This document shows, in pieces, positions 1 through 8,240 of a stretch of 64,000 nt of DNA; position 1 is the stretch's first letter, and each line of letters begins with the position of its first letter. Position numbers and translations under genes: made by a program. The notes under the pieces are model-generated. The model searched no databases. It was not told where the DNA came from and was given only the letters and a program-made list of their open reading frames with translations. The DNA is from Rhodothalassiaceae bacterium. Its GTDB lineage: Bacteria > Pseudomonadota > Alphaproteobacteria > Sphingomonadales > Rhodothalassiaceae. The stretch covers positions 1,155,491 to 1,219,490 of the forward strand of contig BPKC01000001.1 of NCBI GenBank assembly GCA_026004935.1, given 5' to 3'.

Positions 1-444
1 CGCGAGCGCGCGATCGCCTACGCCGTGCTCGCCACCGTGGCGAGCGTCGCCGGCGCGCTCGTCGGCTATGCGATCGGCCATTTCCTCTGGGAGGCGGTCG
101 GACAGCCGGTCATCGCGTTCTATGGCTACGAGCCGGCCTTCGCCCGCTTTCAGGCCGAGTTCAAGCGATACGGCGAGCTGCTGGTGCTCGTCTTCGGCGT
201 CACCTTTTTTCCCTTCAAGGTGATCACGATCGCAAGCGGCGTCGTGGAGATGAATCCGGCCGCCTTTCTCGCGAGCGCCGCGGTTGCGCGGGCTCTGCGC
301 TTTCTGCCGGAAGGCTGGCTGCTGTGGCGCTTCGGCCCGCCGATCCAGGCCTTCATCGAACGCCGGCTGGTGTGGCTCGCAAGTGCGTTTGTCGTGCTTC
401 TGGTTCTCGGATTCCTTCTTGTCGGCTGGGGAGCGCGCACCTAG
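1..444 (+). CDS. YqaA/DedA-family membrane protein, 5' end outside the window
   Basis: The reading frame is open from the first base, so only the last 147 residues are seen and the true start lies upstream. The visible part has a Gly/Ala-rich membrane segment (GYAIGHFLWEAVG), the conserved stretch FFPFKVITIASGVV and a hydrophobic C-terminus. This matches the YqaA branch of the DedA/VTT (SNARE-associated) inner-membrane proteins, whose biochemical role is unsettled (envelope homeostasis and lipid handling are proposed). In alphaproteobacteria this gene commonly precedes dsbB, as here. Family assignment is from motif recognition. Confidence 0.8.
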   Translation, partial: RERAIAYAVLATVASVAGALVGYAIGHFLWEAVGQPVIAFYGYEPAFARFQAEFKRYGELLVLVFGVTFFPFKVITIASGVVEMNPAAFLASAAVARALRFLPEGWLLWRFGPPIQAFIERRLVWLASAFVVLLVLGFLLVGWGART

Positions 445-490
445 AAACGGAGCGCAGGCGCGACAGGCGGGGCAGGATGCGGAAACCGGC

Positions 491-1036
491 ATGGCCGAGC
501 GGGTGAAAAGCATGGTCGGTGCGGCAGCCGCATGGTGGCGCGAGCCGCTCGCCTATGCCGCGCTCGCCGCCCTCCTGATCGCCGGCGCGCTCGTGCTGGA
601 GCACGGCTTCGGCTATCTGCCCTGCGAGCTGTGCCACTGGCAGCGCTACCCCTATTACGCGCTGCTGGTCGTCGGCCTGCCCTATGCGGGCCTGCGGCTT
701 GCCGGGCGGAGGACGTGGATCGCGGAACGCGCGATGCTGGCGCTTGCGGGTCTGGCCTTCCTCGCAAGCGGCGCGATCGGCGCCTATCACGCCGGTGTCG
801 AATGGCACTGGTGGGCCGGGCCCGGGCGATGCACGGGCCTCGGGACCCTTCCGGATGATCCGGAGGCGCTGATGGCCATGCTGGGCAAGGTGAAGGTCAT
901 TCCCTGCGACGAGCCGGCGCTGACCATCCTGGGGCTGTCGCTTGCCGCCTGGAACGCCATGATCGGGATCGCCGTCGGCATCGCCGCGGTTGCTGCTGCG
1001 CTGCCGGAACGGAAAGGAGGGGCGCGCGATGGCTGA
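491..1036 (+). CDS. dsbB: Disulfide bond formation protein DsbB
   Basis: Inner-membrane quinone reductase that reoxidises periplasmic DsbA and passes the electrons to ubiquinone. The 181-residue protein has four predicted membrane segments, the redox pair CELC at residues 45-48 in the first periplasmic loop, and the second cysteine pair at C114 and C139, so all four catalytic cysteines are present. I chose the ATG at 491, because an open frame further upstream overlaps the preceding gene and adds a non-family leader. It overlaps coq7 by 8 bases, which suggests co-transcription with a gene for making its electron acceptor. Confidence 0.93.
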   Translation: MAERVKSMVGAAAAWWREPLAYAALAALLIAGALVLEHGFGYLPCELCHWQRYPYYALLVVGLPYAGLRLAGRRTWIAERAMLALAGLAFLASGAIGAYHAGVEWHWWAGPGRCTGLGTLPDDPEALMAMLGKVKVIPCDEPALTILGLSLAAWNAMIGIAVGIAAVAAALPERKGGARDG

Positions 1037-1607
1037 TCAGGATGACCGCCGCTTCGTGCCGCCGCGGCCGCTGCCGGGCGAGCCGGGGATCGCCGAAGAG
1101 TTGGGGCGCATCCTGCGGGTCGACCATGCCGGCGAGCTGGCGGCGGTTGCCATCTACCGCGGGCAGCGCGCCGTGATCGGCGAGGGCCATCGGCTGAGTC
1201 CGGTTCTGCGCGAGATGGAGGCGCAGGAGGAGGAACATCTGGAGCGGTTCAACCGCCTGCTGCGGGAGCACCATGTGCGGCCCAGCCTGCTGTCCCCCCT
1301 GTGGGAGGCCGCCGGACGCACGCTGGGGGCCGTGACGGCGCTGTTGGGGCCCCATGCGGCGATGGCGGCCACCGCGGCGGTGGAGGAGGTGATCGACGAG
1401 CATTACGCCCGCCAGCGCGACAGGCTGCGCCAGTGGCCGGAAACGGCGGAGCTTGCGGAGACGGTGGAGAAGTTTCGGCAGGAAGAGGTGGCGCACCGCG
1501 ACGAGGCGCTGGCCCGCGGGGCCGAACGCACCCCGGGCTATCCGCTGCTTTCCGGTCTCATCAAGGCGGGATGCCGCCTCGCCATCCGCATCGCCGAGCG
1601 GGTGTAG
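1029..1607 (+). CDS. coq7: Demethoxyubiquinone hydroxylase Coq7
   Basis: Di-iron monooxygenase of the Coq7/CAT5 family that hydroxylates 3-demethoxyubiquinol, the next-to-last step of ubiquinone synthesis, at the inner face of the membrane. The 192-residue protein carries the ferritin-like ligand pattern: E36 in DHAGELAA, E67-x-x-H70, an EEVIDEHY segment, and a final E-x-x-H in EEVAHRDEA. The ATG at 1029 lies inside the end of dsbB, so the two are probably translationally coupled. Length is usual for bacterial Coq7. Confidence 0.93.
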   Translation: MADQDDRRFVPPRPLPGEPGIAEELGRILRVDHAGELAAVAIYRGQRAVIGEGHRLSPVLREMEAQEEEHLERFNRLLREHHVRPSLLSPLWEAAGRTLGAVTALLGPHAAMAATAAVEEVIDEHYARQRDRLRQWPETAELAETVEKFRQEEVAHRDEALARGAERTPGYPLLSGLIKAGCRLAIRIAERV

Positions 1608-1610
1608 GTC

Positions 1611-2666
1611 GTGGTAGGAGAAGAGACGAAGGGGGTGCTCGCGGATCTGCCGGTGCTGGTCACCGGCGGGGCGGGCTACATCGGCACGCATATCGTCTGG
1701 GCGCTGCGGGATGCGGGTGCGCGGCCCGTGGTTCTCGACGCCGACCGGGGCGGGCGTGCCCGCTTTTTCTGGCTGCCTGCGGACGTGCCCGTGGTGCGGG
1801 CGGATGTCGGCGACCGCGCCGCCCTCGATGCGCTGGCCGAACGGCACCGGCCGCGGGCGGTGATTCATCTCGCCGCGCTCATCGACGCCGCCGAGTCCGT
1901 GGGCCACCCGCTCGCCTTTTACCGCGAAAACGTTCTCGGCACGCTGGTGCTCGCCGAATGGATGCGTGCGCACGCGGTGCCGCTTCTCGTCTATTCCTCC
2001 TCGGCGGCCGTCTACGGCAACGGCCACCGGCCGCCCGTGGCCGAGGATGTGCCTCTGCACCCCGCCAATCCCTATGGCGAGACCAAGCGCGCGGGCGAGG
2101 ATCTGCTGGCGGCGGCGGCGCGGGCGGCGGAAGGGGCGCTCAAGGTCGTGGCCCTGCGCTACTTCAACGTCGCCGGCGCGGACCCGGAAGGTCGCACCGG
2201 TCCGCAGAGCGGGCGCCAGGACGTGATCTCGGCGGCCTGCCGGGCGGCGCTTGCCGGGGAGCCCTTGCGCATCTTCGGCACCGACTGGCCGACCGCGGAC
2301 GGCACGCCGGTGCGCGATTTCATCCATGTCGCGGATCTGGCCGCCATGCATCTGGCGGCGCTCGCCTGGCAGCTGACGGGCGGGCAGGAGGCGCCCTTTG
2401 CCGTCTTCAACTGCGGCTACGGCCGGGGCGTGTCCGTGCGGGAGGTCGCAGAGGCGGTTGAGCGGGCCTGCGGGCGATCTCTTGCGGTCGAGCCGGCCCC
2501 GAGGCGTCCGGGCGACATCGGCGAGATGGTGGCCGATCCCTCGCGCTTTGCCGCCACCATCGGTCATAAGCCGCGCCACGCATCTCTTGATGCGATCGTC
2601 TCCAGCCACTGGCGCTGGCTGGCCGGCGCGCACGACCGGGCCGCTCCTCGTCACCCGCCGGCTTGA
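1611..2666 (+). CDS. galE: UDP-glucose 4-epimerase GalE
   Basis: Short-chain dehydrogenase-type epimerase that interconverts UDP-glucose and UDP-galactose for polysaccharide synthesis. It has the NAD-binding motif TGGAGYIGTH near the N-terminus, SSSAAVYG with the catalytic Ser, the YGETK (YxxxK) pair, LRYFNVAGA and the substrate-site stretch VRDFIHVADLA. The start is GTG at 1611; a second GTG at 1635 with GAAGGGG just before it is also possible. The last codons, encoding RHPPA, and the TGA stop come from a palindromic repeat arm at 2649, so the tail is probably not ancestral. Confidence 0.9.
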   Translation: MVGEETKGVLADLPVLVTGGAGYIGTHIVWALRDAGARPVVLDADRGGRARFFWLPADVPVVRADVGDRAALDALAERHRPRAVIHLAALIDAAESVGHPLAFYRENVLGTLVLAEWMRAHAVPLLVYSSSAAVYGNGHRPPVAEDVPLHPANPYGETKRAGEDLLAAAARAAEGALKVVALRYFNVAGADPEGRTGPQSGRQDVISAACRAALAGEPLRIFGTDWPTADGTPVRDFIHVADLAAMHLAALAWQLTGGQEAPFAVFNCGYGRGVSVREVAEAVERACGRSLAVEPAPRRPGDIGEMVADPSRFAATIGHKPRHASLDAIVSSHWRWLAGAHDRAAPRHPPA

Positions 2667-2680
2667 CCGGCGGCTCCGGC
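2649..2680. repeat. Solo left arm of the 108 bp palindromic repeat family
   Basis: Starts CGTCA, then the stem CCGCCGG-CTTGA-CCGGCGG (2654-2672), then CTCCGG in place of the usual GTCCAG. It matches the left arms of the elements at 30.2 and 46.6-47.2 kb but has no matching right arm about 80 bases on. It overlaps the galE 3' end and supplies its stop codon. It lies between convergent genes and could act as a transcription stop. Confidence 0.8.
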
Positions 2681-2762
2681 GGACAGGGAAACCGGCGAAC
2701 GGCACCGGGGATGTCCCACCGCGTGACCGGCGACCGATCACCGGTCGGCGCGGCCACAGGTG

Positions 2763-4223
2763 TCAGAACAGCCGCGGCAGCAGCAGGAGCGAGACGGCCG
2801 TGATCACGACGATGCCGACCAGATTGAGCCAGAAGCCGGCGCGGGCCATCTGCGCCACCGTGAGATCCCCGCTCGCATAGACGATGGCATTGGGGCCGGT
2901 GGCCACCGGGAGCATGAAGGCGCAGGAGCCCGCCATCGCGAGCGGCGCGGCAAGCAGCACCGGCGGGATCTCCACGCCGGGCGCGGTGCTGAGCGCGGTC
3001 ACGACGGGCACGAGTGCGGCAACGGTTGCCGTGTTGCTGGTAAGCTCGGTGAGGAAGATCACGAGGGTGACGATGCCGAGCACCACGAAGAGCGGATCGG
3101 CGGCGGCGAGCGGCTCAAGCTGGCGGCCCAGCCAGACGGCGAGGCCCGTCTGCTCGATCGCACGCGCAAGCGACAGGCCGCCGCCGAAGAGCAGCAGCAC
3201 GCCCCAGGGAATGCGCGCGGCGTGCGCCCAGTCGAGCAGGCGGCCGTCGGCGTGGGCGCGCGATCGCCGCATCCCGCTCGGGATCACGAACATCAGCACG
3301 GCGCCGAAGATCGCGATCCAGGCATCGCCGAGCGGCGCAAGCGGCGGAATCCGGCGCCAGAGCGTGGCCGTCGCCCACAGCAGGGCGACGAGGGCGAAGA
3401 CGGTCGCGACCCGCCGCTCCGCCGGCGTCATGCGCCCGAGCTGGAGCCGCATCCCGCGCACGACGCCGTGCGCGGCCGCAAGCTCGGCCGCGTCGTAGCG
3501 ATAGAGGGCGTGGTTGAGCAGCCACCAGGCCGCGGGCACCAGGAGCGTGACGACGGGCAGCGCGTAGAGCATCCAGCCGAGAAAGGAGATCTCGATGCCC
3601 GCCGTCTCCTCCAGAAAGCCCACGACGAAGGCGTTGGGCGGGGTGCCGATCTTCGTGCCGAGCCCGCCGATGCTGGCCGCATAGGCCACGCCGAGCAGCA
3701 GCGCGATCGCGAAGGGATGCCCGCGGGCGCGATCGCCCAGCACCGTATGGGCGACGGACAGCGCGATGGGGGCCATCATCAGCGTGGTCGCCGTGTTCGA
3801 GATCCACATCGAGAGCGCCGCCGTCGCCGTCATGAAGCCGAGGGCGAGCAGGCGCGGGTTGCGGCCCATGCGGTCGACCACGGCGAGCGCGAAGCGGCGG
3901 TGCAGCTCCCAGCGGGTCAGCCCCTGGGCCATGAGGAAGCCGCCCATGAGCAGGAAGATCACCGGCTCCGCAAAGGGCCGGGCGGCCGCCCGAAAGTCGG
4001 CGATGCCGGCCGCCGGCAGATAGACGAGCGGCAGCAGTGCCGTTACCGCGACAGGCACCGCCTCGCTCGCCCACCACACCGCCATCCATAGGGCCAGCGG
4101 CACCAGCCGCCAGGCCTCCACCGCCATGCCGTCGGGCGGGGGAAGAAAGGAAAGGGTCAGGGCGAGCGGGCCCAACGCGCACAGCATGAACCGGGAGAGG
4201 TGATTCTTCACACGATCGCTCAT
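2763..4223 (-). CDS. SLC13/DASS-family anion transporter (dicarboxylate or sulfate type)
   Basis: A 486-residue polytopic membrane protein with the two SNT signatures of the divalent anion:sodium symporter family: SNTATTLMMAP in the first half and SNTATVAALVP in the second, each followed by a conserved small-residue and Pro segment (GTPPNAFVVG, GPNAIVYASG). These form the sodium and substrate sites, and two inverted repeats make up the fold. Substrates in the family include C4-dicarboxylates, citrate and sulfate, and the sequence does not let me choose. It is convergent with galE and divergent from the TonB receptor, with no regulator beside it. Confidence 0.88.
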   Translation of the reverse strand: MSDRVKNHLSRFMLCALGPLALTLSFLPPPDGMAVEAWRLVPLALWMAVWWASEAVPVAVTALLPLVYLPAAGIADFRAAARPFAEPVIFLLMGGFLMAQGLTRWELHRRFALAVVDRMGRNPRLLALGFMTATAALSMWISNTATTLMMAPIALSVAHTVLGDRARGHPFAIALLLGVAYAASIGGLGTKIGTPPNAFVVGFLEETAGIEISFLGWMLYALPVVTLLVPAAWWLLNHALYRYDAAELAAAHGVVRGMRLQLGRMTPAERRVATVFALVALLWATATLWRRIPPLAPLGDAWIAIFGAVLMFVIPSGMRRSRAHADGRLLDWAHAARIPWGVLLLFGGGLSLARAIEQTGLAVWLGRQLEPLAAADPLFVVLGIVTLVIFLTELTSNTATVAALVPVVTALSTAPGVEIPPVLLAAPLAMAGSCAFMLPVATGPNAIVYASGDLTVAQMARAGFWLNLVGIVVITAVSLLLLPRLF

Positions 4224-4643
4224 CCTTTCGGAAGCGCCGGAGCGTCTTAAACACGCTGGTTATGGCCGGTTCGCAGTGGGGTTCTCAACCCGGTGCTCGC
4301 GTGGCGTGGGCTAATGGCCCTAGAGCTTTCCCAGGCGAGGGCCAAAATATTCGATCTTCCAAGAACTTAATGGATCCGCAAGAAGACATACACGATAGAT
4401 ATAAACGAACGTTCTGTGACTCGAAAGCCACATAAAACTGCGTACATGACGTCTCTACGCGATTTCCATTGCGTATTCATGGCCAATCTGTAAGATAGCC
4501 TTAATCAACAAATCGTGCGGGGCACGATCATCCGCTCGCGACAGCGGGGTACGGACGGGCGGGGGAAGGGGCGTCTCACCGAATTGCTGGCATCCCTTTT
4601 CCCGCCTGGAACACTGGGATTCCTTGGCGAAGGGAGAGGGAAG
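4224..4643. promoter_or_regulatory. AT-richer divergent regulatory region upstream of the TonB-dependent receptor
   Basis: No convincing gene. The stretch 4330-4510 is far more AT-rich than its surroundings and holds the 8-base palindrome GAACGTTC. A possible sigma-70 promoter for the receptor is TTGCGT (4469-4474), a 16-base gap, and TAAGAT (4491-4496). That leaves about 140 bases of leader before the receptor ATG at 4644, which has AGGGAGAGGG upstream. No Fur box or known riboswitch was recognised. Confidence 0.4.
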
Positions 4644-7600
4644 ATGGTTCGCATGGAAAAGAAGCTGTTGACCCTTCTGTTGGGTTCGGTGGCTGTAGGC
4701 TCGGTGATTCTTGCCCGGTCGGATGTGGCTTATGGCGCGCCGCAGACGACCGCTAATCCAGCTACACCGCAGTCGACCCCGCAGCAGCAGAGCGAAGAGG
4801 AGGATGCGCTGGTTGAAGAGATCGTGATCACGGGCTCGCGCATCAAGCGCGCCGGGTTCGACACGCTGCAGCCGGCGGTCCAGATCAACGCCGACTTCAT
4901 CGACGAGCGCGGCTTCGACAATGTGGCTGGCGCGATCAACGAGATCCCGGCGTTTGGCATTCCATTGGATCCTCTCGGTGGACAAGCCGCACAGTCCATC
5001 GGTCAGAACTTTGCCAACGCCTTCAATCTCGGGACGCAGAGAACCCTGACCTTGTTGAATGGTCGTCGCGTGGTCGGGCAGAACACACCGGGTATCGGCT
5101 CCGGCGCCGAGCCGGGTCTGCAGGTGGATCTTAACATTGTTCCGACGGCCCTAATCGACCGTGTGGAAACCATCTTCACGGGCGGTGCACCGATCTACGG
5201 TACGGACGCGATCGCCGGCACGATCAACATCATCCTGAAGAAGGACTTCGAGGGCTTTTCGGCGGAGGCGCAATACGGCATCGACCAGCGCGGCACGGGA
5301 TCGGACTTCCGCGTGCGCGGCCTGTGGGGTGCCAATACCGGCGACGGGCGAGGCAATGTGACGCTGGCGGCCGAATACTCGACGCAGACCGCCATTGACG
5401 CCGTCGAAAACAAAGTGGCCCGCCAGCAGTGGGGCTTCTGCGAGAATCCAGAAGCTGGAATTGCGCCGGACAGCGCGGGAGCGCTCCAGCGCGGACTCCC
5501 AATTGTGAACTCGAGCGACGGCATTCCCAATCTTGTGCTGTGCCGTTTCAGCGGCAATGTTTGGCAGGTGCCGAATTCCGGCATGCCGTTGATAGGGCCG
5601 TTCGCCTCGGCGAACGGCGATGGAGCCCTGCGAGACAGAGACGGTAATCCTCTGGTCTTCGACGCGAACGGCAATCTCGTGACATGGCAGCAGGCAGGGC
5701 TCGGTACTCCGCGTTCAATCTTCTTCTCGCGGGATACCGACGGTTTTGCCAATCCTCTCATTATCGGGCTCGACGAGACGAACTCGATTCGCAGCCCTCT
5801 TGATCGTTGGATCATCAATGGGACGGCGAGATACGAGGTGGCAGACGGCGTGGATCTTTTCATCGAGGCGCTCTACGCCCGGGCGGAAGCGGTCGATCGG
5901 AACAACCAGCCTCCTTGGAGCACCAACTTCTTTGCGCCCGGTGCGGCAGGAGCCATCCAGATCAATATCAACGATAACCCCTTCATCACTGATCAGCTTC
6001 GACAGGCTTTGATCGACAATGGCGCGTACGACCCGAATCTTGACGCGGATGGGGACGGGGTGACCGATCCGCAATTCTTCTTCCTGACGCGATCCAATGT
6101 AGACATCGTGGAAGGATCGCCCAATTTCCGGGATCAGGACGTTTTTCGCTATGTGACGGGGTTTGAAGGCAGCGTCGATTTCCTTGGACGGTCTTGGGAC
6201 TGGGATACTGCCTTCATATTTGGCGAGTCCAATGCGACGACTCGCCAGTCCGAGATCAATGGCCCGCGCTATGCGCTGGCTCTGGATGCTGTGGTCGATA
6301 CGCGCGTTGATGATGAGGGCAACCCGGTCAATCCTGAGACATTCGGCAAGATCGTTTGCCGCGCTCAGATCGACCCGCCGGAGACCTTTTTTGGCGATGT
6401 GTTCGCACAGCCGCCGATCTCCGACATCGATGAGTGTATCCCGTTCAATCCGTTCGGGCTTCAAAACCTGACACCGGAGCAGCGTGCCTACCTAGTGCAG
6501 CAGAACTTCCAAGCCACCAAGATCCGGCAACTTGTGTACGAGGCCAACATCTCCGGTGATCTCGTTGATCTCCCGGCGGGTCCGGTCGGTGTCGCGGGCG
6601 GCTTCACGCACCGCCGCGAGCAAGCACGATTTAATGTCGACCGGGCAAGCTTCATTGGGATCGACCCCAATACGCCGGTCCAGAATGTTCGCGGGAAATT
6701 CAATACGACGGAGGTCTACGGCGAGACGCTGATCCCGATTATCCAGGACGGCAGCGATCTGGAAGTCCCGGGCATCACCAAGTTCCAAGCCGAAGGCGCG
6801 CTGCGCTTCGTGGACAACTCGCGGTCGGGCAACGACGTCACGTGGACGGCAGGCGGTCGTCTGCAGCTCGATCTGCCCGTTGTCGGCAAGGCTTTTGAAT
6901 TCCGCGGAAACTTCACGCAGGCGATCCGCGCGCCGGCGGTCCAGGAGCTGTTCCTGCCGCGCTCACAGATCTTTACCTTCGCAACAGATCCTTGTGATCG
7001 TCGCTTCATCAATGCCGGCCCAAATCCGGCAATCCGGCGGCGCAACTGCGAAGCCCAAGTTGCTATGCTCAAGGCCCAGGGCGTGTTGCCCAAAGACTTC
7101 AATCTGGATGACTTCGTTTCGCTGATCGTAAACCGCTCTGACCGGGGGTTCACGGGCGGCAATCCTGATCTGCGGAACGAGAGAAGCAAGAGCTGGACGG
7201 TCGGCGTCGTATTCACGCCGGAGTTTCTGCCGGGGTTCACAATGTCTGTCGACTGGACCGATATCCGGCTCAGGGATGAGATTGTGAGCCTTTCCGCGAC
7301 GCAGATCCTCAACGCCTGCTTCGACAGCCCGGACTTTCCGAACGAAGCGTGCACGCGATTCCGCCGGGATGAGGAGTTCCAGATCCGCGATCCGGAAACT
7401 GGCTTCCTCAACGCGGCCGTCCGGAATTTTGCCGGCTTGGTTGCGAACGTCGAGTACAAGTTTGAGGCCAGTGACATCGTCTCCTCACTGCCGGGTACAA
7501 TCAACATCTTTGGTAGCTTCTTCCACGTCGCACGACATGACCGCCAAGTCACGGGACAAGACCTAGATTTGATCGCGGGCGAGTTAGGAAGTGAACGTTT

Positions 7601-7925
7601 GCGATTCCAGCTCAATCTCCGGTACAGTCTGGATCGCTTCACCTTCCTCTGGCAGACGCAACACTTCGGTTCGTTCTTCATTTTCGGACGCCAGGCGCCC
7701 GACGAAATCGCGCCGGAGGACCAGAAGAGAACGCCGGCAGCGCGGATTCACAATCTGACGCTCAGGTATCAGCTGACCGAAAACATCTATGTCCGCACGG
7801 TCGTGAACAACGTCTTCGACAAGGTGGACGATCCGCTGCGCGCCGCGGCCCGCGGTGGCAACAACCTCAATTTCCGCGATGTGATCGGCCGGCGGTTTCT
7901 GTTCGCGGTGGGTGTGGACTTTTAA
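4644..7925 (+). CDS. TonB-dependent outer-membrane receptor
   Basis: A 1093-residue outer-membrane beta-barrel that takes up a ligand using TonB energy. It starts with a signal peptide (MVRMEKKLLTLLLGS to about residue 31), a Gln/Pro-rich linker, a TonB-box-like EEIVITGSRIKR, a plug domain with TLTLLNGRRVV and YGTDAIAGTINIIL, then a large barrel ending in Phe (AVGVDF), as outer-membrane proteins do. No STN signalling domain is present. A barrel loop near residue 466 carries the calcium-site-like DADGDGVTD. Cysteines are spread through the loops. Codon choice is visibly less GC-rich than in its neighbours. The ligand is unknown: no transporter, sigma factor or enzyme is adjacent, and the gene appears monocistronic. 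Confidence 0.88.
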   Translation: MVRMEKKLLTLLLGSVAVGSVILARSDVAYGAPQTTANPATPQSTPQQQSEEEDALVEEIVITGSRIKRAGFDTLQPAVQINADFIDERGFDNVAGAINEIPAFGIPLDPLGGQAAQSIGQNFANAFNLGTQRTLTLLNGRRVVGQNTPGIGSGAEPGLQVDLNIVPTALIDRVETIFTGGAPIYGTDAIAGTINIILKKDFEGFSAEAQYGIDQRGTGSDFRVRGLWGANTGDGRGNVTLAAEYSTQTAIDAVENKVARQQWGFCENPEAGIAPDSAGALQRGLPIVNSSDGIPNLVLCRFSGNVWQVPNSGMPLIGPFASANGDGALRDRDGNPLVFDANGNLVTWQQAGLGTPRSIFFSRDTDGFANPLIIGLDETNSIRSPLDRWIINGTARYEVADGVDLFIEALYARAEAVDRNNQPPWSTNFFAPGAAGAIQININDNPFITDQLRQALIDNGAYDPNLDADGDGVTDPQFFFLTRSNVDIVEGSPNFRDQDVFRYVTGFEGSVDFLGRSWDWDTAFIFGESNATTRQSEINGPRYALALDAVVDTRVDDEGNPVNPETFGKIVCRAQIDPPETFFGDVFAQPPISDIDECIPFNPFGLQNLTPEQRAYLVQQNFQATKIRQLVYEANISGDLVDLPAGPVGVAGGFTHRREQARFNVDRASFIGIDPNTPVQNVRGKFNTTEVYGETLIPIIQDGSDLEVPGITKFQAEGALRFVDNSRSGNDVTWTAGGRLQLDLPVVGKAFEFRGNFTQAIRAPAVQELFLPRSQIFTFATDPCDRRFINAGPNPAIRRRNCEAQVAMLKAQGVLPKDFNLDDFVSLIVNRSDRGFTGGNPDLRNERSKSWTVGVVFTPEFLPGFTMSVDWTDIRLRDEIVSLSATQILNACFDSPDFPNEACTRFRRDEEFQIRDPETGFLNAAVRNFAGLVANVEYKFEASDIVSSLPGTINIFGSFFHVARHDRQVTGQDLDLIAGELGSERLRFQLNLRYSLDRFTFLWQTQHFGSFFIFGRQAPDEIAPEDQKRTPAARIHNLTLRYQLTENIYVRTVVNNVFDKVDDPLRAAARGGNNLNFRDVIGRRFLFAVGVDF

Positions 7926-7951
7926 GCGCTCCCATCCATCATGTGACGTTC

Positions 7952-7990
7952 GGGCCCGGGGTCGTTGGCCGACCCCGGGCCCATTCATTT
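7952..7990 (+). terminator. Hairpin terminator after the TonB-dependent receptor
   Basis: A perfect 13-bp stem: GGGCCCGGGGTCG (7952-7964), loop TTGGC, and its complement at 7970-7982, followed by ATTCATTT. It starts 26 bases after the receptor stop codon. Confidence 0.8.
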
Positions 7991-8240
7991 GGTGTGGAGT
8001 GGGCAGAAGCTTGACAGCCGCCCGTCAGGGGCGCTACGCGGCGGCCGGAAAGCGGCCCGCCTGCCCGCGGGGCGGCGGGTGCCTGACCGCACATAGCCCG
8101 ACAAGTGGTTGTCGTCGGGTCCCGCGCGTTCCACATGCGGGATCTCCACCCGTCAGCGAGGCTTCGCCCGCGGGTGCGATCGGGCTTTGCGGCGGGTCGG
8201 GCCGTGACGCGGCCGCGCCGGCGTGCAACGGGATGGACGC
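7983..8240 (+). promoter_or_regulatory. Leader of the ffh operon with candidate promoter
   Basis: TTGACA at 8011-8016, a 17-base gap and CTACGC at 8034-8039 form a reasonable sigma-70 promoter about 200 bases before ffh. The rest of the leader is GC-rich. I searched it for the conserved 4.5S SRP RNA core and did not find it. Confidence 0.45.

Noticed and set aside
897-2741. Long minus-strand open frame opposite coq7 and galE
   Set aside because: Low-complexity His/Arg/Gly-rich product with no family motif, antisense to two well-supported genes; a GC-skew artefact.
2760-4091. 443-codon plus-strand frame rich in Arg, His and Glu
   Set aside because: Exact antisense of the SLC13 transporter, without recognisable domain or start signal.
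7983-8240. 4.5S SRP RNA gene ahead of ffh
   Set aside because: The conserved core (GGTCAGG with GGAAGCAGCC) is not present.
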